64,000 nt of DNA, from positions 62,001-126,000 of the forward strand of contig NZ_QRDW01000011.1 of NCBI RefSeq assembly GCF_003385955.1, written 5' to 3'. The DNA comes from Aestuariispira insulae (GTDB lineage Bacteria; Pseudomonadota; Alphaproteobacteria; UBA8366; Aestuariispiraceae). Below the pieces are notes generated by a model, which was given only the letters and a program-made list of their open reading frames with translations, was not told where the DNA came from and made no database searches. The stretch's first letter is position 1; the number at the start of each line of letters is the position of its first letter. Of this stretch, positions 8,569-20,600 are shown one piece after another. A program made the translations under genes and the position numbers.

Positions 8569-9352
8569 TAAAAACGACGGGTTGGAGCGGGGATCGCTTT
8601 CTGCGCCGCGCAAACCGCGTAAGCGCACCGACGAAATCTGTGACCGTATCAAGGACTGGATCGTCGAGCGGGATATGCAGCCCGGTGACCGATTGCCACA
8701 GGAACCGGATCTGATCCGGGAGTTTGAAGCGTCCAAGGGCACGGTGAGGGAATCACTGAAATCCTTGGAAACCCAGGGTTTGATTAAAACCCGTACCGGA
8801 CCGGGTGGCGGGGCGTTTGTTGCCGATATCGACGGCGGTCGGGCGATGGAATTGCTCGCCAACTTCTTTTTTTTCCGCCAGCCAACCATCTCCGATATTT
8901 ACCAGCTGCGCCGCCGCCTGGAACCGGACTTGGCCGTTAGTGTAATCGGTCTGTTGAAGGATGAGGATTTTAAGCGCTTGGAAGACACGTTGCGGCTCTA
9001 TGATCATCCGCCGGAAAATCGGGGTGAAGAATATGAACAACGCCTCGCGGAGCTGGATTTCCATACGGTTTTGGCAGAATTATGCCCCAATCCCTTGTTG
9101 GGGTTCTTTTGCGGATTCCTGCAGAATCTTTTGCGCAACCAGACTGTTTGCCAGCATATCTATGAAAAACCCAATCCGGAATTGCGGCAGCATGCCCTGC
9201 ATTATCAACTGCGCCTGCTTCAGGCATTGAAAGCTGGAAATGCGGAAGCCGCCCGTGAGATCATGTTTGAGCATATGTGTGCTGCCCAGGCCTATATGGA
9301 AAGCTGCGAGGCCGAGATGAAACGTGGTTTTCTGCGGGTAGGGGATAAGTGA
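8558..9352 (+). CDS. GntR-family transcriptional regulator, FadR/FCD subfamily
   Basis: About 264 residues. An N-terminal winged helix (TDEICDRIKDWIVERDMQPG, then EASKGTVRESLKSLETQGLI) is followed by an all-helical FCD ligand domain with conserved His and Asp positions (DFHTVLAELCPNP; HALHYQLRLLQALKAGN). The start is uncertain: GTG at 8558 or a TTG at 8525 are the candidates, both overlapping the ATPase gene. Being last in the ABC operon, it probably controls this operon and the divergent hydrolase through the inverted repeat at 2991-3032. FCD regulators usually bind small organic acids, which fits an amino-acid derivative as inducer. Confidence 0.85.
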   Translation: MTSDKNDGLERGSLSAPRKPRKRTDEICDRIKDWIVERDMQPGDRLPQEPDLIREFEASKGTVRESLKSLETQGLIKTRTGPGGGAFVADIDGGRAMELLANFFFFRQPTISDIYQLRRRLEPDLAVSVIGLLKDEDFKRLEDTLRLYDHPPENRGEEYEQRLAELDFHTVLAELCPNPLLGFFCGFLQNLLRNQTVCQHIYEKPNPELRQHALHYQLRLLQALKAGNAEAAREIMFEHMCAAQAYMESCEAEMKRGFLRVGDK

Positions 9353-9440
9353 TTCCCAATTGAAACCGACAGGATTTATCAGTTTGTTAAAACCTCCGCC
9401 GTCATAATCGAGCGTGAGGAAAACACTGACTGAGGCAGAA

Positions 9441-10010
9441 ATGACCATGGCGGCTGAATGCCTGCAAGCGGCCCGGAAACTGGATATCCTTCATGAGGAT
9501 AACCGGTTATTCATGGAAAAATGGTTTGCCCTTCGCGGGAGGCGTATCATGCCGGATAAATCGGCATTTCGTCCGGAAGAGGTACCCAAACTGCTCTCCA
9601 ACCTTATCCTTCATGAATTGGAGGCGCCGGATCGGATCCGGATCCGTCTTGTCGGCACACGGTTGGTGGAAAAATACGGTGGGGATGTCACCGGTCGGAA
9701 CTACCTGGAATTCGTGGCTCCCGACCGGCAGGAGAAAGCGTCAGAGGCCTTGTGGCTGATGGGCCATCATCCAGTTGGCATGCGGGTTATCCTCCTGCAG
9801 AAGCAGTCCAGCGGACGGACGATCTATTCGGAGGCGATGGGCTTTCCATTTGAGGATAAGATTTCAGGCCATAGAATGTTACTGTTTCACAGCAACCTGA
9901 TTGATTCGGTCAAAATCCATGAGTTGATCGATGACCAGCTCCTGAAATTCAATGTCGCACGGCGCGATTTCATCGATATCGGCAATGGTATCCCGGATTT
10001 CTCGGACTGA
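9441..10010 (+). CDS. PAS-domain protein (PAS_5 type), function unknown
   Basis: About 189 residues from the ATG at 9441, which follows GAGG; a GTG at 9414 would add nine residues. The protein consists of one PAS-like fold of the PAS_5 type common in alphaproteobacteria. Visible signs are the segment LILHELEAPDRIRIRLVGTR, then YGGDVTGRNYLEFV and a C-terminal strand MLLFHSNLID. No enzyme, DNA-binding or output domain accompanies it. Members are usually orphan single-domain proteins, and their ligand and partner are not known to me. It separates the transporter operon from the synthase cluster and is probably outside both. Confidence 0.75.
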   Translation: MTMAAECLQAARKLDILHEDNRLFMEKWFALRGRRIMPDKSAFRPEEVPKLLSNLILHELEAPDRIRIRLVGTRLVEKYGGDVTGRNYLEFVAPDRQEKASEALWLMGHHPVGMRVILLQKQSSGRTIYSEAMGFPFEDKISGHRMLLFHSNLIDSVKIHELIDDQLLKFNVARRDFIDIGNGIPDFSD

Positions 10011-10162
10011 GTGCGGTTGCAAACCAAACCATCCGCTATCCTTCACGCATTAGACAAAAGGCTTAAGCCGCAGACGGGATTTAGACGCTTGCAAAAACCG
10101 TTCGGGACAAAGAATCTGTCAGGACGATCTGCGGTCATGATCCGAAACAGGGAAGGATAGAA

Positions 10163-10930
10163 ATGTCGATGCGGACAGACTGGTCTGCCTATGCGCGGCT
10201 TTTTAAGACTAAACCCGACAAGCGGCGCTTAAATGTGCTGTTCCTTCCGCAGGCGGGCGGCGATACCAGCCTGTATAACCGCTGGCAGCCAGCATTATCG
10301 CCTCATATTCAGGTAATGCCGGTGCAATTGCCCGGGCGTGGTGCCCGGCTTGGCGAGGCGGGGCCGGACAACATGGATCAGGTCATGGAGCTACTTTTGC
10401 CGGCGATGCCGGCTTTTGAAGGCGCGCCCTATATCCTGTTCGGGTCCAGCATGGGCGGATGGATTGCCTATGAATTATGTCTGCAACTGATGGCGACGGG
10501 CCTGGCCAGGCCTGAGGCGTTGTTCATCTGCGCCTCCAATGATCCTTATGCCAAGAGGCGGCTGCCGGATCTCGAAGGAAAAGACCGTGCGCAGCAGGTC
10601 GCGGCACTGACGGCCTTTAATCCGGGCTTTGCCGAGGTTGCTGCCAGTGAGGAATTGCTGGATCTGCTGTTGCCGACCATCCAGTCCGATTTTCGCATCT
10701 GCCGCAGCTACCAGCCATCCAGCCGTGAAAGGACCCCGGTACCTGTACATGCCTTTGCCGGTGAGAGGGATCAGATTGTGCCGATGGAAAACATGACCGG
10801 TTGGCAACAGTTGGCGGCGGGCCCCTATCACCTGGATCAAGTGCCGGGTGATCATTTTTTCATTGAAGAGAAACCGGCGCTGATATGCGAACGGTTGATC
10901 CGGCATGCAGGGGTGTTGGCGCTTTCATGA
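10163..10930 (+). CDS. Type II thioesterase of the NRPS/PKS cluster
   Basis: A 255-residue alpha/beta hydrolase of the type II (editing) thioesterase family. The family start NVLFLPQAGGDTSLYNRW, the strand VMPVQLPGRGAR, the nucleophile motif FGSSMGGWIAYEL (Ser at about residue 97), the Asp in GERDQIVP and the His in GDHFFIEE are all present. These proteins remove wrong acyl groups from carrier domains of megasynthases. ATG 10163 is preceded by AAGGA. Its stop overlaps the phosphopantetheinyl transferase start (ATGA), and it converges on the four synthase genes, so both genes are helpers of that cluster. Confidence 0.9.
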   Translation: MSMRTDWSAYARLFKTKPDKRRLNVLFLPQAGGDTSLYNRWQPALSPHIQVMPVQLPGRGARLGEAGPDNMDQVMELLLPAMPAFEGAPYILFGSSMGGWIAYELCLQLMATGLARPEALFICASNDPYAKRRLPDLEGKDRAQQVAALTAFNPGFAEVAASEELLDLLLPTIQSDFRICRSYQPSSRERTPVPVHAFAGERDQIVPMENMTGWQQLAAGPYHLDQVPGDHFFIEEKPALICERLIRHAGVLALS

Positions 10931-11631
10931 CGGGTTCAATCGGTCAATGGTACTTGCAACTGCGATCTCGTTGGCAGGCTCTGCAAGCCCGCCCCGAGAT
11001 TGCCCTGCTGGCGGTGGTTCCTATCGAGGCGCCGGGACCGCCAGAGGGGCAGTTGCTGCCGGAAGAACAGGACCGGCGGGATCGCTATCGCTTTGACCGG
11101 GACCGGAATGCCTATGCCCATGGCCGTCTGCTGGTCCGCTGGTTATTGATGGGTGATGGAGAAACCCGGTCCTTTTCCGTTGGTGAGAATGGCAAACCTT
11201 TTCTGCCAGGCAGTGCAGAATTCAATATTTCCCACGGGGCCGGACTGGTTGCGGTGCTGTTCAGTCGCGCTGGCGCGGTGGGGGTGGATGTTGAGGCGCT
11301 CGCCAAGATGAAACGGCATGAAAATCTCCATGATATGGTCTGCCACCCCAATGAGCGGCAATGGATTGAAGAACAGGGGGCGGATAAGGGCAGGGAAGCC
11401 TTCCTGAAATGCTGGACCCGCAAGGAAGCACTGCTGAAAGCGACCGGACAGGGCATCTTAAATGATCTGCCTTCCCTGAATACCTGCCTTGATGATGATA
11501 TGCCGGACACCCATCTGGCAAGCGGGCATCGGTTGCGGGATATGGCGTTGCCCTTTGATGGGGTTGGCTGCGCCATCGCCATTCCGGAGGGTGTCCGCGA
11601 TGTTGAACTGGCCTGCCTGGATCTTGACTAG
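10927..11631 (+). CDS. Sfp-type 4'-phosphopantetheinyl transferase
   Basis: A 234-residue protein that converts apo carrier domains to the holo form by adding phosphopantetheine from CoA. The Sfp-family motifs are visible: GKPFLPGSAEFNISHGAG, the magnesium site GVDVE (about residue 120) and the WTRKEALLKATG helix (about 165). The ATG at 10927 is chosen because it overlaps the thioesterase stop (ATGA) and gives a normal N terminus; the frame opens upstream at 10885. The megasynthases at 11660-43855 carry nine carrier domains that need this activation. It ends 28 bases from the stop of the convergent gene. Confidence 0.92.
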   Translation: MTGSIGQWYLQLRSRWQALQARPEIALLAVVPIEAPGPPEGQLLPEEQDRRDRYRFDRDRNAYAHGRLLVRWLLMGDGETRSFSVGENGKPFLPGSAEFNISHGAGLVAVLFSRAGAVGVDVEALAKMKRHENLHDMVCHPNERQWIEEQGADKGREAFLKCWTRKEALLKATGQGILNDLPSLNTCLDDDMPDTHLASGHRLRDMALPFDGVGCAIAIPEGVRDVELACLDLD

Positions 11632-11653
11632 AAAGGTATAACACTGATGGGTG

Positions 11654-11674
11654 GCCCGGTCAGGCTGACCGGGC
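11654..11674. terminator. Perfect 9-bp hairpin between convergent genes (possible bidirectional terminator)
   Basis: GCCCGGTCA at 11654-11662 pairs exactly with 11666-11674 around a 3-base loop. It spans the stop of the large synthase gene and follows the transferase gene by 22 bases. Neither side has a T-run, so intrinsic termination is uncertain; it could instead be an mRNA 3'-end stabiliser. Confidence 0.35.
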
Positions 11675-14600
11675 AATCTCCACCTGTTCAATCATCTGAG
11701 CGATGCGCCCGATTTGCGGCATGGTCATGATGGAGTAATGATCCGCCGCCATTACATGCGCGTCAAAAATACCGGTCAGTTTGGCGCGCCATAACTGTAG
11801 GGCGGTTTCCATCTTGATCGGCGTGGGAGCCATGCCGCTGGCCTTTTCCGCGGCCAGGAAGACCGTTGCCCTGGTCCGGTTCAGCGTGGAAAGCTGGTGG
11901 CCGGTCATGCTGGCGATATTGGCCTTGCAGCAACGGATGAGGGCTTCCGCATACCGGGCAATCCCGTCCGGCAATCCGGCCTTGGATAGATCCGCCAGTG
12001 TTTCCAGACTGCCTGCGGCTGGCCACCTCTGGGATAATTCCCGAAGGAAAACGGTCTCAATTTCCCGGTCGGTCATCAGTTCCATTGGTACCTGTTGGCC
12101 GGGGGCGGGTGGATCGATCAACGTGATTGCCGCCGCCGGGGGAGCACCTTTTTCCAGGAGAGCTGCCATTTCCTGGGCAATCCAGGCACCAAAGGACCAG
12201 CCGATCAGATGCCATTGGTAGTCCGCTGCAGGAAATTGATCCTCCAGGGCCTCACGATAGAGCCTTGCGCGTTCCGGGATTGATAACGGATGTTCCTGGT
12301 CACGTCGCAATCCCGGATCTGCAATCACACAGACATGACAATGGCCGCCAAGGCGCCCTGCCAGTTCACGATAGGCTTCCACATCACCGCCAACGGGGTG
12401 AATGAGGCAGACAGCCTGGTTGCTGTGGCCTCGTTGCCAGACATCAATGTCAATGGTTGGCAGGGTCGGATCAGCTGTATTCTCCGCTTCCAGATTGCTG
12501 TCCGCCATATTCCCGGTTGCCTGTTCCAGGAACCAATTGATGGTCGCATCCTGGGGAATCTCGGAAAGTTGCAGTTCCGCCCCACCCTGTTTTTCAAGAT
12601 AGGCGACCACCTCCAACATCGTCAGTGAATCCGCACCCAAGTCATAGAGAAGCGCTTCGCTGGCAAGCGTATCCAAACCAAGTTCCTCGCAGAGCAAATC
12701 GCGTAAACCCTGTTCCAGGGAGGGCTGATGACTGCCTTCGGACGTTTGGGTCTCCTGTTTCAATGAGAGTTCCAACAGCGTTTCATTTGCTGTGGAATTG
12801 GATTGGTAGAAATAACTGCTTTCTTCCAGGTCGCAGACATTGATGGCGATCTGGGCTGCGTCCATGGTCATGGCCTGATCAAAACAGAAAACTGCTTCGT
12901 CATTGCCAAGACCCACGGACAGATGGTCCTGATGACGTTTGTCCGGGCGCCTGACATTGACCGCCATGCCACTTTCCCGCCAGGCATCCCAATTCAAACT
13001 GACTCGCCGACAATGGGGATGGTCCGGATGGCGGATATGGGCAAATCCATCCATCAATGCATTGGTTGCTGCATAATCCATATGACCTGCCCCGCCGAAA
13101 TGTGCGGTCATGGAGGAACAATAGACCGCCCAGTCCGGTTTCAACTGGGCAATTAGTTTTTCCATATGAGCCAGTCCAGCCAGTTTAGGGGCACAGGCGA
13201 TCCGCATGGCTTCAGGATCACGACCCGATATCAGGGCCCCGGCCCCGGCTCCAGCGGCATGGATGATGCCGGCCAATCGTTTCCCGCCTAAGGCCTGCCG
13301 AATGGCCGGTAGCTGATCATCCAACCCGATGTCGCCGGTAATGACTGTGATCCGGTCGCTCCAATCCGCGAGATCCGGATGCAGCTCAGGCCGCCGGGAT
13401 AGAATTAGGATCCCGTCAGCGCCTTGGTTCAACAGATGGCGTGCCAATGTCCGGCCGATGCCGCCATTGCCACCAAGGATCAGCCAGTTGTCCGATATAT
13501 GAAGCGCGCGGTTATTCTGCTCAACCTTGGTGAGGGTGCGTTCAAACCAACGGCCGTCGCGATACATCAGGCATCCGCTGCGGTGGGCAAGGCCGTCTAA
13601 TAGATCGGGTAGCAAGGATGCCAGGGCCCTTTCAGACATGGCGGGCAGGTCCAGCCAGTTGGCCGCGATACCATATTCCTGAGGGATTACCTGCACCGGC
13701 CCGGCCAGCAGCCAGGGAAGCGGTTTGGCAATGGGGCCGGCCTGACGGTGCGCATCCTGACTCAGGAAAGATATTTTCGCAGGCTTTAACCCGGATTGCA
13801 GCAGGGCCGAAGGCATATCCAGGCTGGTGAGCATCCCCTCAGACATGGTTGCGGACGGCTGCAGTGTTGTGGGCAGGAGATTTAGACAGTGGAACCCGTC
13901 GGACAGGCAATCTGTTAACTGTCTCCAATGGGCCGGGTCGGCAGGATTGAGCGAATAATGGTCTTCCCGTATGAACTGGAAACCATCGCCCGGGCTCACA
14001 AACATCAGTTTATCAATGGGACCGGCCAGTGATTGTTGGATGGACGCGCGGGCCTCCTCCGGGCAAAGAATCATCCATGTTCCGGGTTTCGCAAGCGGAA
14101 GGGATGAGCTGTCAGCTAACGGCATCCATTTCGGGCGGTAGAACCATTGATCCTTTGGCAGGCGTTTCGGACATTCTGCGGTTGCATCCAGGCTGCGGTT
14201 GTCGTTGAAATGATAGCGCGCCAGGTCAAAGGGATAGGGGGCAAATCCATCGGGCGCCTGTGCCGGTTGAACCGGCCAATCAATGGGGGCGCCATCGATC
14301 CAGGCCTCAATCAGATGACCTGTGGACGCATTCGTTGCCATCAAGGCGGCCTCGGTATCCGAGGCTTTTTTTTGGGAAATCCGCACCGGTTCTATCTCGG
14401 ATAATTGCCGGATAAGATCGTCCAGGCTGCTCACCTTAATCGCAGCGCGCCAATCATGATGTATCCGCCCGGACTGGAAATGACGCAACAAGGCAGGCAG
14501 GTTCTCCGGATGTTGGACGAGATAAGTGCTTATCTGCCCGACAAGGACGTCAAATGCAGGCTTGCTATGGGCGGAGATGGGCAGGACCGCGATCGGCTCT

Positions 14601-17600
14601 GCAAACCCATTATTATCCGTTGTTCGTCCCGGATGGGATAGGATGACATGGGCATTGGTACCGCCAATACCGAAACTGCTGACGGCGGCAATGCGCGGAC
14701 GGTCGTCCGGCCAGGGGGTAACGGAAGCGGACACGTAAAAGCAGGTCTCTTCCAGGCCCAGCTCTGGATTGGCGCGGTTGAAGCCCAGATTGGCGGGGAT
14801 CACCGCCTGTTCGAGGGCGATGGCAGCCCGGATGAACCCGGCAAGGCCCGCACCTGCGCCCAAATGCCCGATCTGGCTCTTGAGGGAAGAAAGCGCGCAG
14901 CTTTTTTCCCGACCGCCACCATAGGCCCTGGCCAATGCATTCACCTCGATCGGGTCTCCCAGATGGGTACCGGTACCATGGCATTCCACATAGCCGATGT
15001 CTGCGCCGGACAGCCCGGCCCGGGCCAGGCTGTCCCGGATCACCTCATATTGGCCCTGGGCCAATGGTGCGGTGTAGCTCATTTTTGCACCGCCATCGTT
15101 ATTGAGGGCCGAGGCTTTCAAAACCGCATGAATATGATCGCCGTCCCGGCGTGCTTGATCCAGCGGTTTCAAAACCACAGCCAGCGCGCCACTGGCCCCG
15201 ATGGTGCCGCTGGCATCCGCGTCAAAGGGCCTGCATTTTCCATCCCTGGAAAAAATATGCTGGGCTTTGTAGGCATAGCCCTCTTCCAGGCTGGGATCGA
15301 TCAGGACGCCTGCGGCCAGCATGATATCCGCATCACCCTGGCGCAGCATGCCGGCGGCCATATGCACCCCGATCAGGGAGCTTCCGCAGGCGGCCTGCAG
15401 GGTGATGGCAGGACCTTTGAGATTGAGATGATAGGCAGCCTTGGTCGCCAGGAAATCCTTGTCATGGTGCAGGGCCATTTGAAAGCGGTCCGGTCGTTTG
15501 TCGGCCGGGGTTTGATCAAGATAATCCTGGAAATAGGTGTTTTCCCCGCAACTGGCGATCAGGCCGATCCGTGGAGCACGCCTGGCCTCCGGGACAATAC
15601 CGGCCGCATGAAGCGCCTGAACACAGATCATCAGCATATGCCGCTGCTGCGGGTCCATGAGCCGGGCTTCCTGGAGGCTCAGGCCGAAATAGGCAGGATC
15701 GAAATCGAGAGGCCCCTTCAGCAGGCTGCTGGCACGAACATAGCCCTCGTCATGGGAACCGAATTCATCAATCCCGGTGCCACCCTCACAGATCATTTCT
15801 TTGAATGCGGAAAGATCGGCGGCGCCCGGCAGGTTGGCGGCCATACCGACAACGGCAATATCCTGGCTCATTTTGGCGGAAGTGTTGATCTGGTTGGCGG
15901 GCCTGGATTCCCGACCACCGGAAAGGTGGTGGGCTAACTGATCGATGGTGACATGGGCAAAGAGATCCGCCATCTGGATGGATAAGTCATATTGTGCCCG
16001 ACAATGATTCCGGAACCGCATGAGATCCAGGCTGCTGGCCCCGGCGTCGAAGAAGGTGACACCGGGCTGGATGACATGACCGGTCACCTGCTTGAAGGCT
16101 TCTGCCAGTTTTCTTTCGGTTGCGGTGGTTGGCCTGCTAGCGGTGTTGTTGGGATCGGTGGTGAGAGATATCCAGGCATGCTGGTGCAGCCCCCGGCGAT
16201 CGATCTTACCGCTTGGGGTGCGGGGCCAGCTGGTTACCTGCCGCCAGTCCCGGATTTTTATATAATTAGGCAGCCATTCCCTGAGATGGGCATTCAAGGT
16301 TTCAGGGCAAAGCGGCTCCCGGATCTGTAGATAGATCATGAGTGATCCCTGTTCGAGATCCGCGACCGCATTTTCAACCGCCCCATGCCGTATCACGGCC
16401 GCTTCGACCTGGCCAAGTTCGATCCTGTGGCCATCCAGTTTTATTTGCTGGTCGCCGCGTCCCTGATAGATCAGGTCGCCGGTCTCTGACAGGCAGGCCA
16501 GATCTCCGGTCCGATAGTAAGTCCGGCCATCTGGTTCGGCGGAAAAGAACTTTTGCTGATTGGAGGAGGCGTCGCCGATATAGCAGGGGGCAACCATCGG
16601 TCCGGCGACCACAAGATGCCCGGTCATGCCTTTGGGCAGGCCCCTGTCCTGGTCATCCAGGATTTTAAATTCCGCATTGCTGACTGGTCGGCCGATGGGC
16701 ACATGCACCGGCCAATGTCGGCTATCTCCTTCCAACAAGGTGCCGCAAATGACATGGGTCTCGGTTGGACCATAATGGTTGGCAAGGGAAAGGCCCGGAA
16801 GATTGGCGGCCCAGTCCCGGATGGCCCGGGTTACGAACAATTGTTCTCCAGCCGAGATGACCTGTCGCAGGCTAGCGGGATACCGCCCGCTGGCAAGACC
16901 GGTTTCGGCCAGCATCTGTAATGCCACATAGGGCATGAAAATCCGCTCAATCCGCTTTTCATCCATATAGGAGAGAAGCCGCTCCAGATCCTGGCGCCAT
17001 CCGGGTTCGATCAGGTGGAAACACCCGCCGGTGCATAGGGTGGAGAAGATTTCCTGGAAGGAGACATCAAAGGATAGTTTGGAAAATTGCAGGGTTGCCT
17101 TGCGCCCGGCTATCCCGCCATGCCGCAATTGCCAGGCCATCAGGTTGCACAGGGTCTGCCCAGGAACATCAACCCCCTTAGGACGGCCGGTCGAACCGGA
17201 GGTGAAGAGGGTGTATAATGGCCGTCTGCCGTTGGAAGAGACCTGATTCCTCCACCTATCCGGTAGGCGCGGGGTGGTTTCCAAGTCGGAAATCTGCACC
17301 GGGATCAACGGACAGTCAGGCAACTGTTCCGGCGCCGCGTCAGCAGAGGAACCGTCAAACAAGATTGCTGCCGGGCTGGCCTGATCCAGGACATCTGTGA
17401 TCAGCGTGTCGGGATATCCCGGATCAAGCGGCAAAGCCGTCAAGCCGGCCTTGGCCAAGGCCAGCAGCGAAACAATATGAGCCGGCGATGTTTCCATCTT
17501 CAACGCGACCCGTGTTGTCTCGTTGTGATCATCGGCGGGCTGGATTTTTTCCATCAACAGATGCGCCAGATGGTCCGAAAGGTGATCCAGATCCCGGTAG

Positions 17601-20600
17601 GTGAAGGTCAGATCCCCCGCAACCAACGCCGGGGCATACGGTGTGGCCGAAGCCTGGAATTGGAACCAGTCAGCGGGATTTTGGAAGGCTGCCGGATCAA
17701 TAGGGCCGGTGACGCCGTCTGCAGGTTGGTTCCGGTAGGGGGAGGCCAATTGCGATAGGCTCATGCTCCCCCCCTGGATCAGTTCCTCCAGGGTTTTCTG
17801 GAACAGATCGGCCATTTTTTCGGCCGCATTGTCCGGGAAGGCACTGTCACGATATTCCCAAAGGAAACGATAGCCGTCCTGCTGGGACAATGCGGTCAAA
17901 GTGAGGGCGCATTTTGCCGTTGCGCTTTTCAATGGCTGGAAGGACGCGGCTGTTTCGCCCAGGCGCAACTGCCGGTCATCGGTATTTTCCAGGACGAACA
18001 TATAGTCAAACGGGCTGCCGTTTTCATCCAGCAACTCGGGGCAATCCTGCAGCAAATCCTCCAACAGCAGATCCTGCAAAGGTGTGCAGGCCCGGATCTG
18101 CTCCAGTTGTTGGGTCAATTGTTGGTCCAGGGTCTCTTCCTCGTCGACCGTCATCAGCAATAATTGGGTATTGCTCAGCATGCCGACAGTGCCTTCAAAC
18201 ATGCCTAGGGGGCGGTTTGCGACGGGGGTGGCGATCTTGACCATTTTTTGTCCGCGCAAGGTATGAAGGCACCAGGCATAAAGACTGGTAAACAGTTGAA
18301 ACGGAGTCAGGCCGCGCCACCGGCAAAAAGCGGCAATGCGGCTATTGTCCGCGTCAGTAATCCGGCAGGCCAGAATGGTTGCCTGTTCCCCGATATCTCC
18401 GGATGCAGGACAGGCAATCCGGTCCGTGTCCTGCAGGTCCTCCAGCCGTGACAGGACATGATCCCGCGCGCCATGGCGCAGGTCATCATAGGCCGGGCTG
18501 CTCCGCCATTTCCGCTGCCAATCTGCCTGGGCGGCGAGGCTGGCGGCAGGACGCGCGTCCTTTTGATGCCCGTCATAGGCCTGGGTCAGATGCCGGAACA
18601 GGATATTGATGGAATGACCATCAATAAGGATATGGTGAAAATGCAGGATCAATATGCCGCCATCCGAAGAAAAGGGCAGCCAATAGACCTGGAACAATCT
18701 GTCCTGTGCTAGGTCGAACGGTGTTTCGTTCAGCAGCCGGGCAAATCCGGTCCAGCTTTTTTCGTCATATTGCCCGGGATTAAACACATGGAGGCTGGTG
18801 TCTCTATCGTGATCGTGCGTCTGCATGATGCGGCCCGAAATATCGGCAAAACGGCTGCGGATTTCCGGATGTTGAAGGAAGAGTTGGTCAACAGCTTCTG
18901 CCAATCGATGTTGGTCGATAGCGCCGTGGATGCGAAAGGCCAATGTTTCATTATAGGCGCATGATTTTGGATGTCGGGCCTGATAGAGCCAGAGGCGCGT
19001 TTGCTCGGAATTCACCTCCCACTGATCCGGGGCGATGGGTTTGTCCGGGTTCAAGAGGGGATAACCGCCGTTATCAGCACTCGTTCCCCGGGAAAGGGAT
19101 GCTTCAATTTGCCGGAAGGTCGCGGTCAGGATGAAACTGGCGGAAAGCTGGATCGTCCAGTGTTCCTGAATGGCATGGCTGATCCGCATGGCGCTCAAGG
19201 AATCACCACCCGCCTGTGGCAGGGTTTGGTCGGGGTGGCTGGGCCGCGTGCCCAAAATCGTGCCGGCCAAATCCAGCAGTTTAGAAAGGTCTTCTGAGGT
19301 TTCCGGTTCACATTCGAAGCTTTGTTCTATCCAGACAGGATGATTCCCTTTCAGTAAGGCCCGGCCATCGATCTTGCCATTGGCGGTCAGTGGCATATTC
19401 TGCAGTCGGTGAAGCCGATGCGGGATCATATAATCCGGCAACCCTGTCGAGAGATGTTGGCTGATCTCTGTTGGCGTTACCCCGTCCCTGGCGACTATGA
19501 ATGCCAGCAATAGATGTTGCCCGGAGGGGGCTTTGCGGGTGCCGACAAAGGCCTCCAGGATTTCCGGATGGCGGAGCAAGGCCTGCTCGATCTCGCCCGG
19601 CTCGATCCGGAAACCTCGGATTTTGACCTGGCGGTCCGCCCGGCCCCGATAGGTGATCAGTCCATTTTCATCCTGCTGAACCAGATCGCCGGTGTGATAA
19701 AAAAGCTGGCCCCTGTTTCCGGTGGCAATCGGCTTGAAACTATCCGCGGTTTTTTCCGGAAGATTGTGATAGCCGTCGGCCAGCGCCGTCCCACCAATCA
19801 GCAGCTGCGCGATTTCACCCGGCAATGCCTTTTTGCCATCCGGGCGGATCAGATAGGTCTCGGTTCCGGCGATCGCCCGTCCGATCGGGACCGACGCGCC
19901 CTGATGATCCCGGGGAACTGGCTGTATGGTTGAGAAAGTTGCGCATTCAGTCGGGCCATAGACGTTATGGATCACGCAATTGCTTTGCGGATTGGCCTCA
20001 TACCAGGACCGGACGGTGGCAGCGTTGATTGCCTCCCCCCCGATCAGGAGATCCTGAAGCCCGGCAAAGCAACCTGGCTGCTGCTGAGCGATCAGATTGA
20101 ACAGAGCCACGGTCATGAACATGGCCTCGACCTGCCGTGTCTCCAGAACGGTTTGCAGGCGTGCAGGATAGTTCACATCCTCCTGGTCGATGACGATGAT
20201 TGTGCCGCCGGTCAGCAAAGGCACCCAAATGTCGAAGCTAAGCGCATCAAAGGCAGGGTTGGAAATATTGCCGTAGCGGCGGCCAACCGGCATGGGAATG
20301 AAGTGCGGGGGCCAGGACAGTCTGGCAATGGCGCGGTGAGGCACCCGCACCCCTTTCGGCCGGCCGGTTGTACCGGATGTGTAGAAAATGCAGGCGAGAT
20401 CCCTGGCCCCGGTTTGGGTTTGGAGTGGGGTCTCCTCCGGTTGGTGAAGCAGGTCCGCGACAGGCATGGGCGCCAGGCATGGCAGATCCAGATTGTCGAT
20501 CCCATCGTGCGTGATGACGGCTGCGCAACCGGCATCGCTCAGGATATAGTCCCGCCGCTCTGCCGGGCTGTTCCGGTCCAGTGGCACCATATGGCATCCC

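Noticed and set aside
14648-15937. Long plus-strand open frame (about 430 codons) opposite the KS domain
   Set aside because: It is antisense to the highly conserved KS coding sequence and has no protein-family character; it is a by-product of GC-rich codon use. The same holds for the other long frames opposite the synthase genes and opposite 1677-2969.
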